A DNA stretch of 59,549 bases from Pararhodobacter sp. (GCA_020832665.1 JAFIEG010000020.1:1-59549); one strand, 5' to 3'; positions 1 to 8,965 are shown, numbered from the stretch's first letter. Notes: a model not told the origin generated them from the sequence alone. Numbers and translations: made by a program.

Positions 1-2179
1 GCGCGGCGGCATCGCGCGCCGCATTCGCCAGCCGCTGGGCCTCGGCCTCGCAGGCGCCGCGCCGGGTCATCGCCTGGCTTGCCTCGGCCTCGGCGCGCGA
101 GAGCGCGCGCCTGGCCTCGCTCAGGCGGTTGTCGGCGCCGCGGCGGGCATCGCGGGCGGCACGGTCGGCGGCCACCGCCGTGGCCAGCGCCGCGGCGCCG
201 GCATCATGCAGGGCGGCGGCCTCGTCGGCCAGCGCCTGGGCCTCGTCGAGATCGGCGCGCAGCGCCTCCAGCCGGTTGATCTGCGCCAGCCGCAGCGCGG
301 CGGCGCTGGGCGCATCCTCGGCGCGCTGCATCAGCCCGTCCCAGCGCCACAGATCGCCCTCGCGCGTGACCAGCCGCTGACCCGGGCGCAGCGCGGCATG
401 CAGCGCCGGCGCATCGCTGGCGGCGACCAGCCCCAGCTGCGACAGCCGCCGCGCCAGCTCGGGCGGGGCCTGCACATGCGTTGACAGCGGCTCGGCGCCC
501 GCGGGCAGCGGCGGCGGATTGTCGAGCGCGGGCAGGGCGTGCCAGCCGCTACCCTCACCCGTCGAAGGCAGATCGAGATCGGCGCCCAGCGCCGCGCCCA
601 GCGCCGCCTCAAGCCCCGGCGCCACGCGCACGGCATCAAGCAGCGCCGTGCCCGGCCGTGCCTCTTGCGCGATCACCCTTTCCAGCGCGCGCGCCTCTGC
701 CGCCAGCGCGCCCGCCGCGCCTTCGGCCTCGGCGCGCCGGGAGCGGGCCTCGGCCTCGGCGGTTTCGGCCCCGGCGCGCGCGACCTCGGTTTCCGCCAGC
801 GCCTCTTCGGCGGCATCAAGCCGGGCCTGCGCCACTTCGGCCTCGGTCTCGGCCGCTTGCTGGGCTTCCTGCGCCGCCTGCAGCCGCACTTCGGCCCCGG
901 CGGCCTGCTCGCGCGCTTCGGCCTCGGCCTTTTCGATGCGCCGGGCGGCGGCGCGGGCCTCGCCTGCCTGTCGCTCCAGCGCCTGATGGCGTGCTGCAAG
1001 TTCGGCGAGCGATTCGGTTGCCTCGGCCAGCTGCGCCTCGGCCTCGGCGGCGGCTTCGCGCGCCTCCTGCGCGGCGCTCTCGGCCTCGGCCAGCCGCGCC
1101 TCGTGGCCCTCGACGGCCTCGTCCAACGCCGCCGCTTCCCATTCCAGCCGGCTGACGGTTTCATCGGCGTCCGCCACCAGCGCCGCCTCGCGCTCGGCAT
1201 CGCGGCGCAACTGTTCGATGCGCGCGCCCAGCTCCTGAACCGCCTGCCTTGCGCGCGTCTCTTCGGCATCGAGCGCCTCGCGCCGCACCGTCAGGCGTTG
1301 CAGCACAGCGCCGGCGATGGCTTCTTCCTCGCGCAGCGCCGGCAGCGCGCCCTCGGCTTCCTCGCGCGCGCTGGTCGCCGTGCGCGCCTCGCGCTCGGCG
1401 CAGGCGGCGGTGGCAGATGCCTCGGCCAGTTCCGACCGGCGCGCCTGCGCCGTCGCCTCGGCCTCGCGCAGGCGGCGACACAGCAGCATCCCCTCGGCCC
1501 GGCGCAGCGCGGTGCCGATCTCGCGATAGCGCGCCGCCTGCCGGGCCTGGCGGCTGAGCGTGGCCAACTGCTGGGCGAGCGTGTCGATGGTGTCGCCGAC
1601 GCGGGCGAGGTTGGTCTCGGTGGCCGACAGGCGCAGCTCGGCCTCGTGCCGGCGCTGGTAAAGCCCCGATATGCCGGCGGCCTCTTCCAGCACGCGGCGG
1701 CGCGCGCGCGGGCGGGCGTTGATCAACTCGCTGATCTGCCCCTGACGCACCAGCGCCGGGCTGTGCGCCCCGGTCGAGGCATCGGCAAAGAGCATCTGCA
1801 CATCGCGCGCGCGCACCTCCTTGCCGTTGATGCGATAGGCCGAGCCGGCATCGCGCGTCAGCCGGCGCGAGACTTCCAGCTGATCGGAATCGTTGAAGCC
1901 CGCCGGCGCCAGCCGTTCGCTGTTGTCGAGGCTCAGCGCCACTTCGGCAAAGGCGCGCGCGCGGCGCATGCCCGAGCCGGCAAAGACCACATCCTCCATG
2001 CCCGAGCCGCGCATGGCGGTGGGCCGGTTCTCGCCCATTACCCAGCGCAGGGCCTCCAGCAGGTTCGACTTGCCGCAGCCATTGGGCCCGACAATGCCGG
2101 TCAGCCCGTCATGGATCACCAGTTCGGTGGGGTCCACGAAGCTTTTGAAACCGTTGAGGCGCAGCCGGGTGAATCGCAC
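1..2179 (-). CDS. smc: Chromosome segregation ATPase SMC (5' part; runs off the window)
   Basis: N-terminal ~726 residues of the SMC condensin subunit, which compacts and segregates the chromosome with ScpA/ScpB. The start is GTG at 2179 and gives MRFTRLRLNGFKSF. Walker A (GPNGCGKSN) is at residues 31-39. It is followed by a long Ala/Arg/Glu-rich coiled coil, a hinge at roughly residues 515-615 (APGLEAALGAALGADLDLP type), and the beginning of the returning coil. The ATPase C-lobe lies outside the window. No stop interrupts this frame. A weak sigma70-like promoter (TTGACT, 17 bp, AAGACT on the minus strand at 2235-2207) lies just upstream. The large open frames on the opposite strand are compositional shadows. 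Identity is near certain. Confidence 0.97.
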   Translation of the reverse strand, partial: MRFTRLRLNGFKSFVDPTELVIHDGLTGIVGPNGCGKSNLLEALRWVMGENRPTAMRGSGMEDVVFAGSGMRRARAFAEVALSLDNSERLAPAGFNDSDQLEVSRRLTRDAGSAYRINGKEVRARDVQMLFADASTGAHSPALVRQGQISELINARPRARRRVLEEAAGISGLYQRRHEAELRLSATETNLARVGDTIDTLAQQLATLSRQARQAARYREIGTALRRAEGMLLCRRLREAEATAQARRSELAEASATAACAEREARTATSAREEAEGALPALREEEAIAGAVLQRLTVRREALDAEETRARQAVQELGARIEQLRRDAEREAALVADADETVSRLEWEAAALDEAVEGHEARLAEAESAAQEAREAAAEAEAQLAEATESLAELAARHQALERQAGEARAAARRIEKAEAEAREQAAGAEVRLQAAQEAQQAAETEAEVAQARLDAAEEALAETEVARAGAETAEAEARSRRAEAEGAAGALAAEARALERVIAQEARPGTALLDAVRVAPGLEAALGAALGADLDLPSTGEGSGWHALPALDNPPPLPAGAEPLSTHVQAPPELARRLSQLGLVAASDAPALHAALRPGQRLVTREGDLWRWDGLMQRAEDAPSAAALRLAQINRLEALRADLDEAQALADEAAALHDAGAAALATAVAADRAARDARRGADNRLSEARRALSRAEAEASQAMTRRGACEAEAQRLANAARDAAA

Positions 2180-2321
2180 TTGGTCTTCCTGCCTGTCTGG
2201 CCGGCAAGTCTTGCGTCACCGAAGGTTTGAGTCAAGCGCGCCGCACAGCATATGCGGCACCGGGCCGAGATATCCACAAGATATGCGCATGGCGGGTGCG
2301 ACAAACTGGCTCTTGTATTCT

Positions 2322-2334
2322 AATATTCAATATT
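2322..2334. promoter_or_regulatory. AT-rich 13-bp palindrome, candidate operator
   Basis: AATATTCAATATT is a perfect inverted repeat (6-1-6) inside a ~35-bp AT-rich island (2312-2346) in otherwise very GC-rich DNA, 39 bp before the start of the membrane-protein gene at 2373. Such sites are typical of dimeric winged-helix repressors such as the ArsR family. Which regulator binds is unknown, and no ArsR gene lies in the window. Confidence 0.45.
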
Positions 2335-2372
2335 TCATATATGTAGCCGAAACGAATTTGGAGGAACGTCCC

Positions 2373-3581
2373 ATGCAAGCAATGACCCGCCCATCCGATA
2401 CCTATTCGCCGCTGTATTTCCTTGCCGCGCTTGGCGCCGGCGGTCTGGTGGTGACCTTCTTCATGTGGCTGATGTTCTGGATTCCCCATCCCGGCCAGCC
2501 GGTGCCGGTGTTCGAGGATATCGCCGCCGCCTTTGCCGCCGGCTCGCCGCTCGTCAAGGCGATGATCGCCGCGGCCATGGCCGGCATCGCCGGATTTGCC
2601 ATCCTGCATGTGAAATCGCTGGTCTGGAACCTGCGGCGCTTTGCCGAATGGCGGCGCAGCGAGGCTTTCGCCAAATTCGCGAAGACAAACGCGCAAAGCC
2701 AGGTGATGGCGGCGCCGCTGGCGCTGGCGATGGTGGTCAATGTCGGCTTCATCCTTGGCATGGTCTTCGTGCCGGGGCTGTGGAGCGTGGTTGAATACCT
2801 CTTTCCGCTGGCCATGATCGCCTTCATGGCGATCGGCGTCTGGGCTTTTCGCCTTTACGGCGGCTTCATCGGCCGTGTACTGACCGAGGGCGGCTTCAAC
2901 TGTGCGGCCAACAACAATTTCGGCCAGATCCTGCCCGCCTTTGCCTTCTCGATGGTCGGTGTGGGCCTTGCCGCCCCGGCGGCGCTCAGCCTGACGCCGG
3001 CGATTGCCGCCACCGGGCTGGTGCTTTCCACCTTCTTCCTGGTCACCGCCGGGCTGATTGCCGCCGTGGCGCTGGTGCTGGGCATCCGCTCGATGATGGA
3101 GAACGGCGCCAACCCCGAGACCGCGCCGACGCTGATGATCATCGTTCCGCTGGTCACCGTGCTGGGTATTCTGGCGCTGCGTCAGGATCACGGGCTGGGC
3201 GAGCATCTGGCGGCGGGTTCGGTGCCGGGCGAGACGCTGGCCTTCCTCGCCAAGCTGGTTTCGGTGCAGGTGCTGTTCGGCCTGTTCGGCCTGTCGATCC
3301 TGGCGCGCCAGGGCTATGCCGGGCGCTTCCTTTTCGGCCGCGAAAACTCGCCCGGCGCCTATGCGCTGGTCTGCCCCGGGGTCGGCTTTGCGGTGATGAT
3401 GCATTTCTTCATCAACAAGGGCCTTGTCGAGGCCGGGCTGATGGCCAAGTTCGGCCTGGGCTTCTGGGCGCTGACGGCGATGGCGCTCGCCTCGCAGGCG
3501 GCGATGATCTGGCTGGTGCTGCATCTCAACCGCCGCCATTTCGGCGCGACCCGGCAGGCCGAGGCCGTGCCCGCCGAATGA
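2373..3581 (+). CDS. Polytopic membrane protein, TsoY-like
   Basis: A 402-residue inner-membrane protein with about ten hydrophobic segments. It opens with TYSPLYFLAALGAGGL and has PHPGQPVPVFEDI near residue 35 and CAANNNFGQILPAFAFS near residue 175. This looks to me like the 'TsoY family (seleno)protein' annotated in Proteobacteria, of unknown biochemical function; the assignment is from memory. ATG 2373 is chosen because GGAGGA precedes it by 8 bases; upstream in-frame ATGs would read into smc promoter DNA. The gene is monocistronic: an AT-rich palindrome lies upstream and a strong hairpin follows. A SLAC1/TehA-like ten-helix transporter fold is an alternative description. Confidence 0.7.
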   Translation: MQAMTRPSDTYSPLYFLAALGAGGLVVTFFMWLMFWIPHPGQPVPVFEDIAAAFAAGSPLVKAMIAAAMAGIAGFAILHVKSLVWNLRRFAEWRRSEAFAKFAKTNAQSQVMAAPLALAMVVNVGFILGMVFVPGLWSVVEYLFPLAMIAFMAIGVWAFRLYGGFIGRVLTEGGFNCAANNNFGQILPAFAFSMVGVGLAAPAALSLTPAIAATGLVLSTFFLVTAGLIAAVALVLGIRSMMENGANPETAPTLMIIVPLVTVLGILALRQDHGLGEHLAAGSVPGETLAFLAKLVSVQVLFGLFGLSILARQGYAGRFLFGRENSPGAYALVCPGVGFAVMMHFFINKGLVEAGLMAKFGLGFWALTAMALASQAAMIWLVLHLNRRHFGATRQAEAVPAE

Positions 3582-3605
3582 CGCACTGATCTCGCGGCAA
3601 GGAAT

Positions 3606-3632
3606 GGAGCGGCCCGCCGGGCCGCTCCTTCT
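3606..3632 (+). terminator. Hairpin terminator after the TsoY-like gene
   Basis: Perfect 10-bp stem GGAGCGGCCC / GGGCCGCTCC with a 3-base loop, followed by TTCT, 25 bp after the stop codon. The T run is short, so intrinsic activity is probable but not certain. Confidence 0.65.
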
Positions 3633-3715
3633 CGCAAATGGGGGTCTGCTTGCCCCTGCCGCGCCGTTCTGACACTCTGCCCGGCGCAAGCAACAAGGGG
3701 GCTCAAGAGGGCGGG

Positions 3716-4789
3716 ATGAGTGATTTCCTGATCATCGGCGGCGGCGTCGCCGGGCTTTCGGCCGGGGCGCAGCTGGCCGCGCTGGGCGATGTCGTGGTGG
3801 TCGAGGCCGAGGCCCAGACCGGTTACCACGCTTCGGGCCGCTCGGCCGCGCTTTACGAGGCCGAGTACGGCGCCCCGGCCACGGTTGCGCTGGCCCGCGC
3901 CAGCGGCGAGGCGCTGGCCGAGATGGGCGCGCTCAGCCCGCGCGGGCTCATGGTGGTGGGGCAGGCGCATGAACGCGACGCCTTCGAGCAGGATTGCGCC
4001 GCTCTGCAACTGACCCGCATCAGCCCCGGTGAGGCATTGCAACTCGTGCCGATTCTAAACCGCGAGCGGGTGGCGATGGCCGCCCATAGCGACGCCGCAC
4101 AGAATATCGACACTGATCTGGTGCTGCAAACATGCGCCCGGCACATCCGCGAAAAGGGCGGGCAGATCCGCACCAACGCCCCGGTCACGGCGATTCGCGC
4201 CACCGCGCAGGGCTGGGAGGTTACACTGGGCAATGGCGAGACCATAGTCGCGCGCCAGATCGTCAACGCCGCCGGGGCCTGGGCCGACCGCGTGGCGCAG
4301 CTGGCAGGGTTGCCCGGTATCGGACTGCAACCGCTGCGCCGCTCGATCGCGCAACTGCCGGCGCCCGCGGGGCATGACATTCGCGCCTGGCCGATGACGG
4401 TGAGCGCCGGCGAGACCTGGTATGCCAAACCCGAAGCCGGCAAGTTGCTGGTCTCGCCCGCCGATGAAGACCCGGTCGAGCCGCATGACGCATGGGCCGA
4501 CGACATGGTCATCGCCGAGGGGCTGGCGCGCTACGAGGAAATGGTCACCGTGCCGGTAACACGGGTCGAGGTAACCTGGGCCGGGCTGCGCAGCTTTTCG
4601 CCCGACCGGGCGCCGGTGCTGGGGAGCGACCCGCTCAACCCCGCCTTCCTGTGGTGCGCGGGCCAGGGCGGGCAGGGCTTTCTCTCGGCGCCTGGCGCGG
4701 CGCGGGTTATGGCCGAGGCCGCCGGCGGTACCGCCTCGGGCTTTTCGCCCGAGATCATCGCAGCGCTCAGCCCGGCTCGCTATCGCTGA
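3716..4789 (+). CDS. FAD-dependent D-amino acid dehydrogenase, D-arginine dehydrogenase (DauA)-like
   Basis: A 357-residue DAO-family flavoprotein that would oxidise an amino acid to an imino acid. The Rossmann FAD motif IIGGGVAGLSAG is at residues 5-16, followed by VVVEAEAQTGYHASGRSAA. The second half carries VNAAGAWAD, LRRSIAQ, TWYAKPEAGKLLVSPAD and TWAGLRSFSPD. This pattern, including Arg of LRRS, Tyr of WYAKP and Arg of GLRSF, matches what I know of Pseudomonas DauA, so a preference for basic or hydrophobic D-amino acids is inferred. No dauB (anabolic L-arginine-forming partner) is adjacent. The stop overlaps the next start (TGATG), so the two are co-translated. Confidence 0.8.
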   Translation: MSDFLIIGGGVAGLSAGAQLAALGDVVVVEAEAQTGYHASGRSAALYEAEYGAPATVALARASGEALAEMGALSPRGLMVVGQAHERDAFEQDCAALQLTRISPGEALQLVPILNRERVAMAAHSDAAQNIDTDLVLQTCARHIREKGGQIRTNAPVTAIRATAQGWEVTLGNGETIVARQIVNAAGAWADRVAQLAGLPGIGLQPLRRSIAQLPAPAGHDIRAWPMTVSAGETWYAKPEAGKLLVSPADEDPVEPHDAWADDMVIAEGLARYEEMVTVPVTRVEVTWAGLRSFSPDRAPVLGSDPLNPAFLWCAGQGGQGFLSAPGAARVMAEAAGGTASGFSPEIIAALSPARYR

Positions 4790-5442
4790 TGCGCCGCCTC
4801 ACCCTGCCTGACAGCGCGGCGGCAGGCGAAGGCGCCATTCGCCACGCCCCCTCGGCGGCGCGCAATCTTGAGCCCATCGCCGCCATACTGGCGCAATACC
4901 TGCCCGCAAGCGGCCGGGTGCTGGAACTGGCCAGCGGCACCGGCCAACATATCTGCGCCTTCGCCGAACGCTTCCCGGCGCTTGAGTGGCAGCCCTCCGA
5001 TATCGACAAGGCGGCGCTGGCCTCGATCGCGGCTCGCATTGCGCACGCGCCGCGCGCCAATCTCGCCGCACCGGTCGCGCTCGATGCCTGCCGCCCCGGC
5101 TGGGCAGCGGCGAATGGGCCCTTCAACGCCGTCTGCCTGAGCAACCTATTGCACCTCATCTCGGCCCCCGAGGCCGAGACCCTGCTGGCCGAGGCCGCCA
5201 GCGCCCTCGCGCCGGGCGGGCGGTTTTGCCTTTACGGCCCCTTCCGCCGGGGCGGCGAACTGGTCACCGAGGGCGACCGCGCCTTTGATGCCAGCCTGCG
5301 CGCGCAGGACAAGGCCATCGGCTACAAGGATATCGACGACATCGCCGCCACGCTGTTGCGCTTCGGGGCAGTCGAAATCGCCCGCCCGGAAATGCCCGCA
5401 GGCAACCTGATGCTGATTGCCGAGCGCCCGATTCAGGCCTGA
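4789..5442 (+). CDS. DUF938 family SAM-dependent methyltransferase-like protein
   Basis: A 217-residue class I methyltransferase fold. APSAARNLEPI leads into the SAM-binding motif VLELASGTGQHICAFA (residues ~45-60). Asp of WQPSDID follows, then NLLHLIS and ALAPGGRFCLYGPFRRGG. This is the DUF938 signature; the substrate is unknown for the family. The start ATG overlaps the stop of the flavoprotein gene by one base, indicating a two-gene operon. Confidence 0.88.
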   Translation: MRRLTLPDSAAAGEGAIRHAPSAARNLEPIAAILAQYLPASGRVLELASGTGQHICAFAERFPALEWQPSDIDKAALASIAARIAHAPRANLAAPVALDACRPGWAAANGPFNAVCLSNLLHLISAPEAETLLAEAASALAPGGRFCLYGPFRRGGELVTEGDRAFDASLRAQDKAIGYKDIDDIAATLLRFGAVEIARPEMPAGNLMLIAERPIQA

Positions 5443-5452
5443 CCCGGGCGGC

Positions 5453-5466
5453 TTGATCCATGTCAA
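5453..5466. promoter_or_regulatory. FNR/FnrL-type binding site
   Basis: TTGATCCATGTCAA matches the FNR-family consensus TTGAT-N4-ATCAA with a single change (G for A). It is centred about 65 bp before the start of the AhpD-like gene and just after the DUF938 stop. The position suits activation under low oxygen by FnrL, or recognition by a Dnr/NnrR-type relative. Confidence 0.65.
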
Positions 5467-5524
5467 GGCAGCCCCGGCCGCGCCATGCAAGGCAGGCGGG
5501 GCAATATTCAACAAGAGGAATGTC

Positions 5525-5869
5525 ATGGATTACCCAGCCTATATCGCCGCGACCCGCGAACAGAGCCGCGCGCTTGCGAAAACCATCCCTGACGCCATGA
5601 AGGGCTTTGGCGGGCTGTCGAAGGCGGTCAAGGAAGGCGGCACGCTAGGCGTGAAGGAAAAGGAGTTCGTGGCGCTGGGCATTGCCGTGGCGGTGCGCTG
5701 CGAGGCCTGCATCGCCTTTCATGTCGACGCGCTGATGAAGGCCGGCGCCACGCGCGAGGAGCTGGGCGACGTGCTGGCCATGTGCATCCAGATGGGCGGC
5801 GGCCCGGCGGTGATGTATGCCGGCAAGGCACTCGATTGCTGGGACCAGCTCGCCGCCGCCAGGGGCTGA
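5525..5869 (+). CDS. Carboxymuconolactone decarboxylase / AhpD-like family protein
   Basis: A 114-residue all-helical protein of the CMD/AhpD fold. The redox motif is CEACIAFH (CxxC plus His four residues later), preceded by the conserved Glu in KEKEFVALGIAVAVRC. These residues are those AhpD-like proteins use for thiol-dependent peroxide reduction; the actual substrate is unknown. The start has an AAGAGGAA ribosome site. The upstream FNR-type box suggests induction on oxygen limitation. It ends in a convergent region before argF. Confidence 0.9.
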   Translation: MDYPAYIAATREQSRALAKTIPDAMKGFGGLSKAVKEGGTLGVKEKEFVALGIAVAVRCEACIAFHVDALMKAGATREELGDVLAMCIQMGGGPAVMYAGKALDCWDQLAAARG

Positions 5870-5920
5870 ACGCCGAGCTTGATTCAACAAGACGGCCGCG
5901 GCGCAACCAGCGAGGGTGAT

Positions 5921-5938
5921 GGCGGGGTAAACCCCGCC
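5921..5938. repeat. Short intergenic palindrome GGCGGGGT-AA-ACCCCGCC
   Basis: Perfect 8-bp inverted repeat with a 2-base centre, flanked by ATGGC and CTACGG. It lies in the 267-bp convergent gap between the AhpD-like gene and argF, of which the rest shows nothing codable. It resembles in layout the longer palindrome at 48679-48706 (a GTAGG-type end on a GC-rich stem) and may act as a bidirectional terminator. Confidence 0.6.
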
Positions 5939-6136
5939 CTACGGCATTGCGCCACGGCCGAAAACCGCCAGCGCCTCATACCAAATCCACTTGATCGGCT
6001 CGGCCGATACTTTGGCCTGAATGCGCCCGCAAGGCGTGCGGATGGGTGGGTGAGAGCGCGGCTTGCGGGCGCTACTCGCCCCCCTCGGGGCAGTTGCTGC
6101 GCGTGCCGCAACCGAAGTAATTACGCGAATCCGGTA

Positions 6137-7063
6137 TCACACACCCAGGCACCAGCGCATGATTGCCTTTTGCGCGTGCAGTCGGTTTTCGGCCTCGTCC
6201 CAGATCACCGAATGCGGCCCGTCCATCACCGCGCTGGTCACCTCGTCCTCGCGATGGGCAGGCAGACAGTGCATGAACAACACATCGGGCTTGGCGGCCG
6301 CCATCAACCGCTCATTGACCTGATAGGGGCGCAGCATGTTGTGGCGGCGCTCGCGGATGGACTGGCTGTCATGCATGCTCACCCAGGTATCGGTGACCAC
6401 CAGATCGGCGCCCTCGACGGCGGCGAACGGGTCGCGCACAATTTCGACAGCGATGCCCTTGCCGCGGGCGAATTCCAGCCATTCCACCTCGGGGTCCAGC
6501 GGCGGCGGGCCGGTGAAGGTGAAATCGAAGCCGAACTGCCCGGCGGCATGCAGGAACGAGGCGCAGACATTGTTGCCATCGCCCACCCAGACAACCTTGC
6601 GCCCGGCGATGGGCCCACGATGTTCCTCATAGGTCATCACATCGGCCATGATCTGGCAGGGATGGGTGCGATTGGTCAGCCCGTTGATCACCGGAACCGA
6701 GGCGTATTCGGCCAGCTCCTGCAGCACCGATTCCTCATAGGTGCGGATCATGATCAGATCGACATAGCGCGACAGCACCCGCGCCGTGTCGGCGATGGTC
6801 TCGCCATGACCGAGTTGCATTTCCGAGCCCGAAAGCACCATCGTCTGGCCGCCCATCTGGCGCACGCCGACATCAAAGCTCACCCGCGTGCGCGTCGAGG
6901 GCTTCTCGAAGATCAGCGCCACCATGCGCCCGGCAAGCGGCGTTTCGTCATCGGGCGCGGCCAGGCCGCGGCCATTGCGCGCCGCCTTCATCGCGCTGGC
7001 GCTTTCGATCATCGACCGCAGCGCGGCCGGGTCGGTCAGGTGTATGTCGAGAAAATGGTTCAT
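6137..7063 (-). CDS. argF: Ornithine carbamoyltransferase
   Basis: 308 residues. It joins ornithine and carbamoyl phosphate to give citrulline in arginine synthesis. It carries the carbamoyl-phosphate motif [12 protein letters not shown] (binding of the carbonyl), the ornithine loop DTWVSM, and HCLPAHR with the catalytic Cys. The start [11 protein letters not shown] at 7063 is the family-typical N terminus. It lies 80 bp downstream of argD on the same strand, so an argD-argF operon is expected, as in other Rhodobacterales. Confidence 0.97.
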   Translation of the reverse strand: MNHFLDIHLTDPAALRSMIESASAMKAARNGRGLAAPDDETPLAGRMVALIFEKPSTRTRVSFDVGVRQMGGQTMVLSGSEMQLGHGETIADTARVLSRYVDLIMIRTYEESVLQELAEYASVPVINGLTNRTHPCQIMADVMTYEEHRGPIAGRKVVWVGDGNNVCASFLHAAGQFGFDFTFTGPPPLDPEVEWLEFARGKGIAVEIVRDPFAAVEGADLVVTDTWVSMHDSQSIRERRHNMLRPYQVNERLMAAAKPDVLFMHCLPAHREDEVTSAVMDGPHSVIWDEAENRLHAQKAIMRWCLGV

Positions 7064-7093
7064 GTCGGGTCTCTGGGCTGGCCGGGTGTTCGG

Positions 7094-7108
7094 GGGGGCG
7101 CTGCCCCC
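7094..7108. repeat. GGGGGCGCTGCCCCC palindrome between argD and argF
   Basis: Core of the dispersed repeat also found at 11420, 43511, 51283 and 58543. Here only the C/G-rich stem (GGGGG-CGCTG-CCCCC) and a degenerate tail (GGTGCCCCGGGACATTCTTGG) remain. It lies inside the argD-argF gap, so it would form a hairpin in the operon mRNA. Confidence 0.6.
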
Positions 7109-7143
7109 GGTGCCCCGGGACATTCTTGGAGCAGGGAAAGCGA

Positions 7144-8316
7144 TCAGCCGACTGACAGCGCCTGCGCAGCGCGGTCGAAGCGCGCGCTGGCCTCGGCCAG
7201 GTCGGCATCGGGGACGTTGAGCGCCGGAAGCAGGCGGATGACATTGTCGGCGGCCGGCACCACCAGCAGCCCCGCATCGCGTGCTGCGGCGGTTACATCG
7301 GTATTGGGCTTGCGGCATTTCAGGCCCAGCATCAGCCCCAGCCCGCGCACCTCTTCGAAAATGTCTGGATGCGCGGCGACCAGCCCTTCAAGCTTCTGGC
7401 GCATCAGCCCGGCCTTGCGGCTGACCTCGGCCAGGAATTCGGGCTCGGCGATGATCTCCATCACCTTCAACCCCACCGCGCAGGCCAGCGGGTTGCCGCC
7501 ATAGGTCGAGCCATGCGTGCCCGCGCCCATCGGCGCCGCCGCGCGCTCATTGGCGAGCACCGCGCCCAGCGGGAAGCCGCCGCCAATGCCCTTGGCGACC
7601 ATCATGATGTCGGGGTCAATACCGGCCCACTCATGGGCGAACAGCCGCCCCGTGCGCCCCATGCCGGACTGCACCTCGTCAAGCACCAGAAGCGCGCCGC
7701 TGCGCTCGCAAGCTTCACGCAAGCCGCGCAGGCATTGATCGGGCAGCGCGCGGATGCCGCCCTCGCCCTGCACCGGTTCGATAAGCACGGCCGCCACGCT
7801 GTCGTCGAGCGCGGCATCGAGCGCGTCATGGTCGCCCCAGGGCAGGGTCTTGAAACCGGGCATCAGCGGGCCGAAACCCTTGGTCATCTTTTCCGAGCCG
7901 GCGGCAGCGATGGCGCCGGTGGAGCGGCCGTGAAAGGCGCCCTCGAAGGTGAGGATGGTCAGCCGTTCCTCGCCGCGCTCGAACCAGTATCTGCGCACCA
8001 TCTTGATGGCCAGCTCCGCCGCCTCGGTGCCGGAATTGGTGAAGAAGACGCTTTCGGCAAAGGTCTGTTCCACCAGCGCATCGGCCAGGGCCTGCTGCTG
8101 GGGAATTCGGTAGAGGTTGGAGACATGCCAGAGCTTGCCCGCCTGTTCGGTGAGCGCCGCCACCAGCGCCGGATGGGCATGGCCAAGCGCGTTGACCGCG
8201 ATGCCGGCGCCGAAATCGAGAAAGCGACGCCCGCCCTCGTCGGTCAGCCAGGAGCCTTCGCCCGAGACGAAGCTGAGGGGGGCACGGTTATAGGTCGGCA
8301 GGATGGAGGAAATCAT
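7144..8316 (-). CDS. argD: Acetylornithine / succinyldiaminopimelate aminotransferase
   Basis: 390-residue class III PLP aminotransferase that makes N-acetylornithine from the semialdehyde with glutamate, and commonly also serves lysine synthesis. It has [15 protein letters not shown] (phosphate-binding region), [21 protein letters not shown] (PLP Asp) and the Schiff-base Lys in [14 protein letters not shown]. The start [11 protein letters not shown] (8316) is family-typical; an in-frame ATG 18 codons upstream is disfavoured. It is the first gene of the argD-argF pair. Confidence 0.96.
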   Translation of the reverse strand: MISSILPTYNRAPLSFVSGEGSWLTDEGGRRFLDFGAGIAVNALGHAHPALVAALTEQAGKLWHVSNLYRIPQQQALADALVEQTFAESVFFTNSGTEAAELAIKMVRRYWFERGEERLTILTFEGAFHGRSTGAIAAAGSEKMTKGFGPLMPGFKTLPWGDHDALDAALDDSVAAVLIEPVQGEGGIRALPDQCLRGLREACERSGALLVLDEVQSGMGRTGRLFAHEWAGIDPDIMMVAKGIGGGFPLGAVLANERAAAPMGAGTHGSTYGGNPLACAVGLKVMEIIAEPEFLAEVSRKAGLMRQKLEGLVAAHPDIFEEVRGLGLMLGLKCRKPNTDVTAAARDAGLLVVPAADNVIRLLPALNVPDADLAEASARFDRAAQALSVG

Positions 8317-8530
8317 GGCAAGGCCCTTGCGGAAAGCCCGATTGGTGCCAAAGGCGCCGGGGCAAGTCAATCATTGCGATGTGGGTAGGGGGTTGCCTGC
8401 CTTGCAGGCGGGATCGACCGTCAGGCGCGGATGCGTCGGCGTCGCAGCAATGCGAAGGGGGTGGCGCGGTCGATCATGGCGATGTGCATAGCGCCACGCT
8501 CGGGGCTTGTCGAGCGCGATTTTCGCCAGC

Positions 8531-8779
8531 TCAGCCGGCCCCTCCCGCCCGTGCCAGCCAGGCCATGCGCGCCAGCTTCGCCAGCATGATCGCCATGGGG
8601 ATGGCGTGGTAGAAGAGATCGAGAATATCGATTGGCCGGGTGAGTGTGCCCTCGGCCAGCATCTTCAGCTTTTCCCAAAGATGTGGCTCGGGCACGAACG
8701 GCGCCAACCCCAGCCCCAGCCCGAGGATGAGCGCGATGGGAAGCGGCAGGCGGTCGAGCAGGGAAATCGCGCGGGTCAT
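8531..8779 (-). CDS. Small membrane protein (often labelled 'RND transporter' in Rhodobacterales)
   Basis: 82 residues with a hydrophobic N-terminal helix ([18 protein letters not shown]) and a second C-terminal helix ([20 protein letters not shown]), separated by an [14 protein letters not shown] loop. I recognise the pattern LGLAPFxPEPHLxEKLxML from small proteins of this order that databases call RND transporter, although it is far too short to be one. Function is unknown. Its 3' gap to argD (8317-8530) shows only a 6-bp hairpin (8397-8411) and no convincing gene. Confidence 0.65.
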   Translation of the reverse strand: MTRAISLLDRLPLPIALILGLGLGLAPFVPEPHLWEKLKMLAEGTLTRPIDILDLFYHAIPMAIMLAKLARMAWLARAGGAG

Positions 8780-8965
8780 GGCCGGCTGACTGCCACGGCG
8801 CCGCGTGCGGCACAAGCCAGGCGGGCTGCGACAGGGCGCCGCGCGGCTAGGGCGCCGCCGCAGCGACCGGCGGGGCGCGACCAATCGCGGCTTGCCCCGG
8901 CCTCCGGCAGGCTTTATCCCCTTGAGTCAAGCCGATTTCGGGAAACCTTTTGGGGAGGAGTAACC

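Noticed and set aside
539-2230. 563-codon open frame on the plus strand opposite smc
   Set aside because: Antisense shadow of a very GC-rich coiled-coil gene; the translation is repetitive Arg/Gly/Leu with no domain, and the minus strand encodes a clear SMC.
2232-3689. 485-codon minus-strand frame opposite the TsoY-like gene
   Set aside because: Rich in His/Arg/Gln/Gly, lacks any motif, and mirrors a well-supported membrane-protein gene.
5879-7504. 541-codon plus-strand frame across argF/argD
   Set aside because: Covers two convincing genes on the other strand and has no recognisable domain.
8421-8489. 22-codon minus-strand frame with a basic C terminus (MHIAMIDRATPFALLRRRRI...) behind the two-helix protein gene
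   Set aside because: Too short, no conserved feature that I know, and no ribosome site; treated as non-coding.
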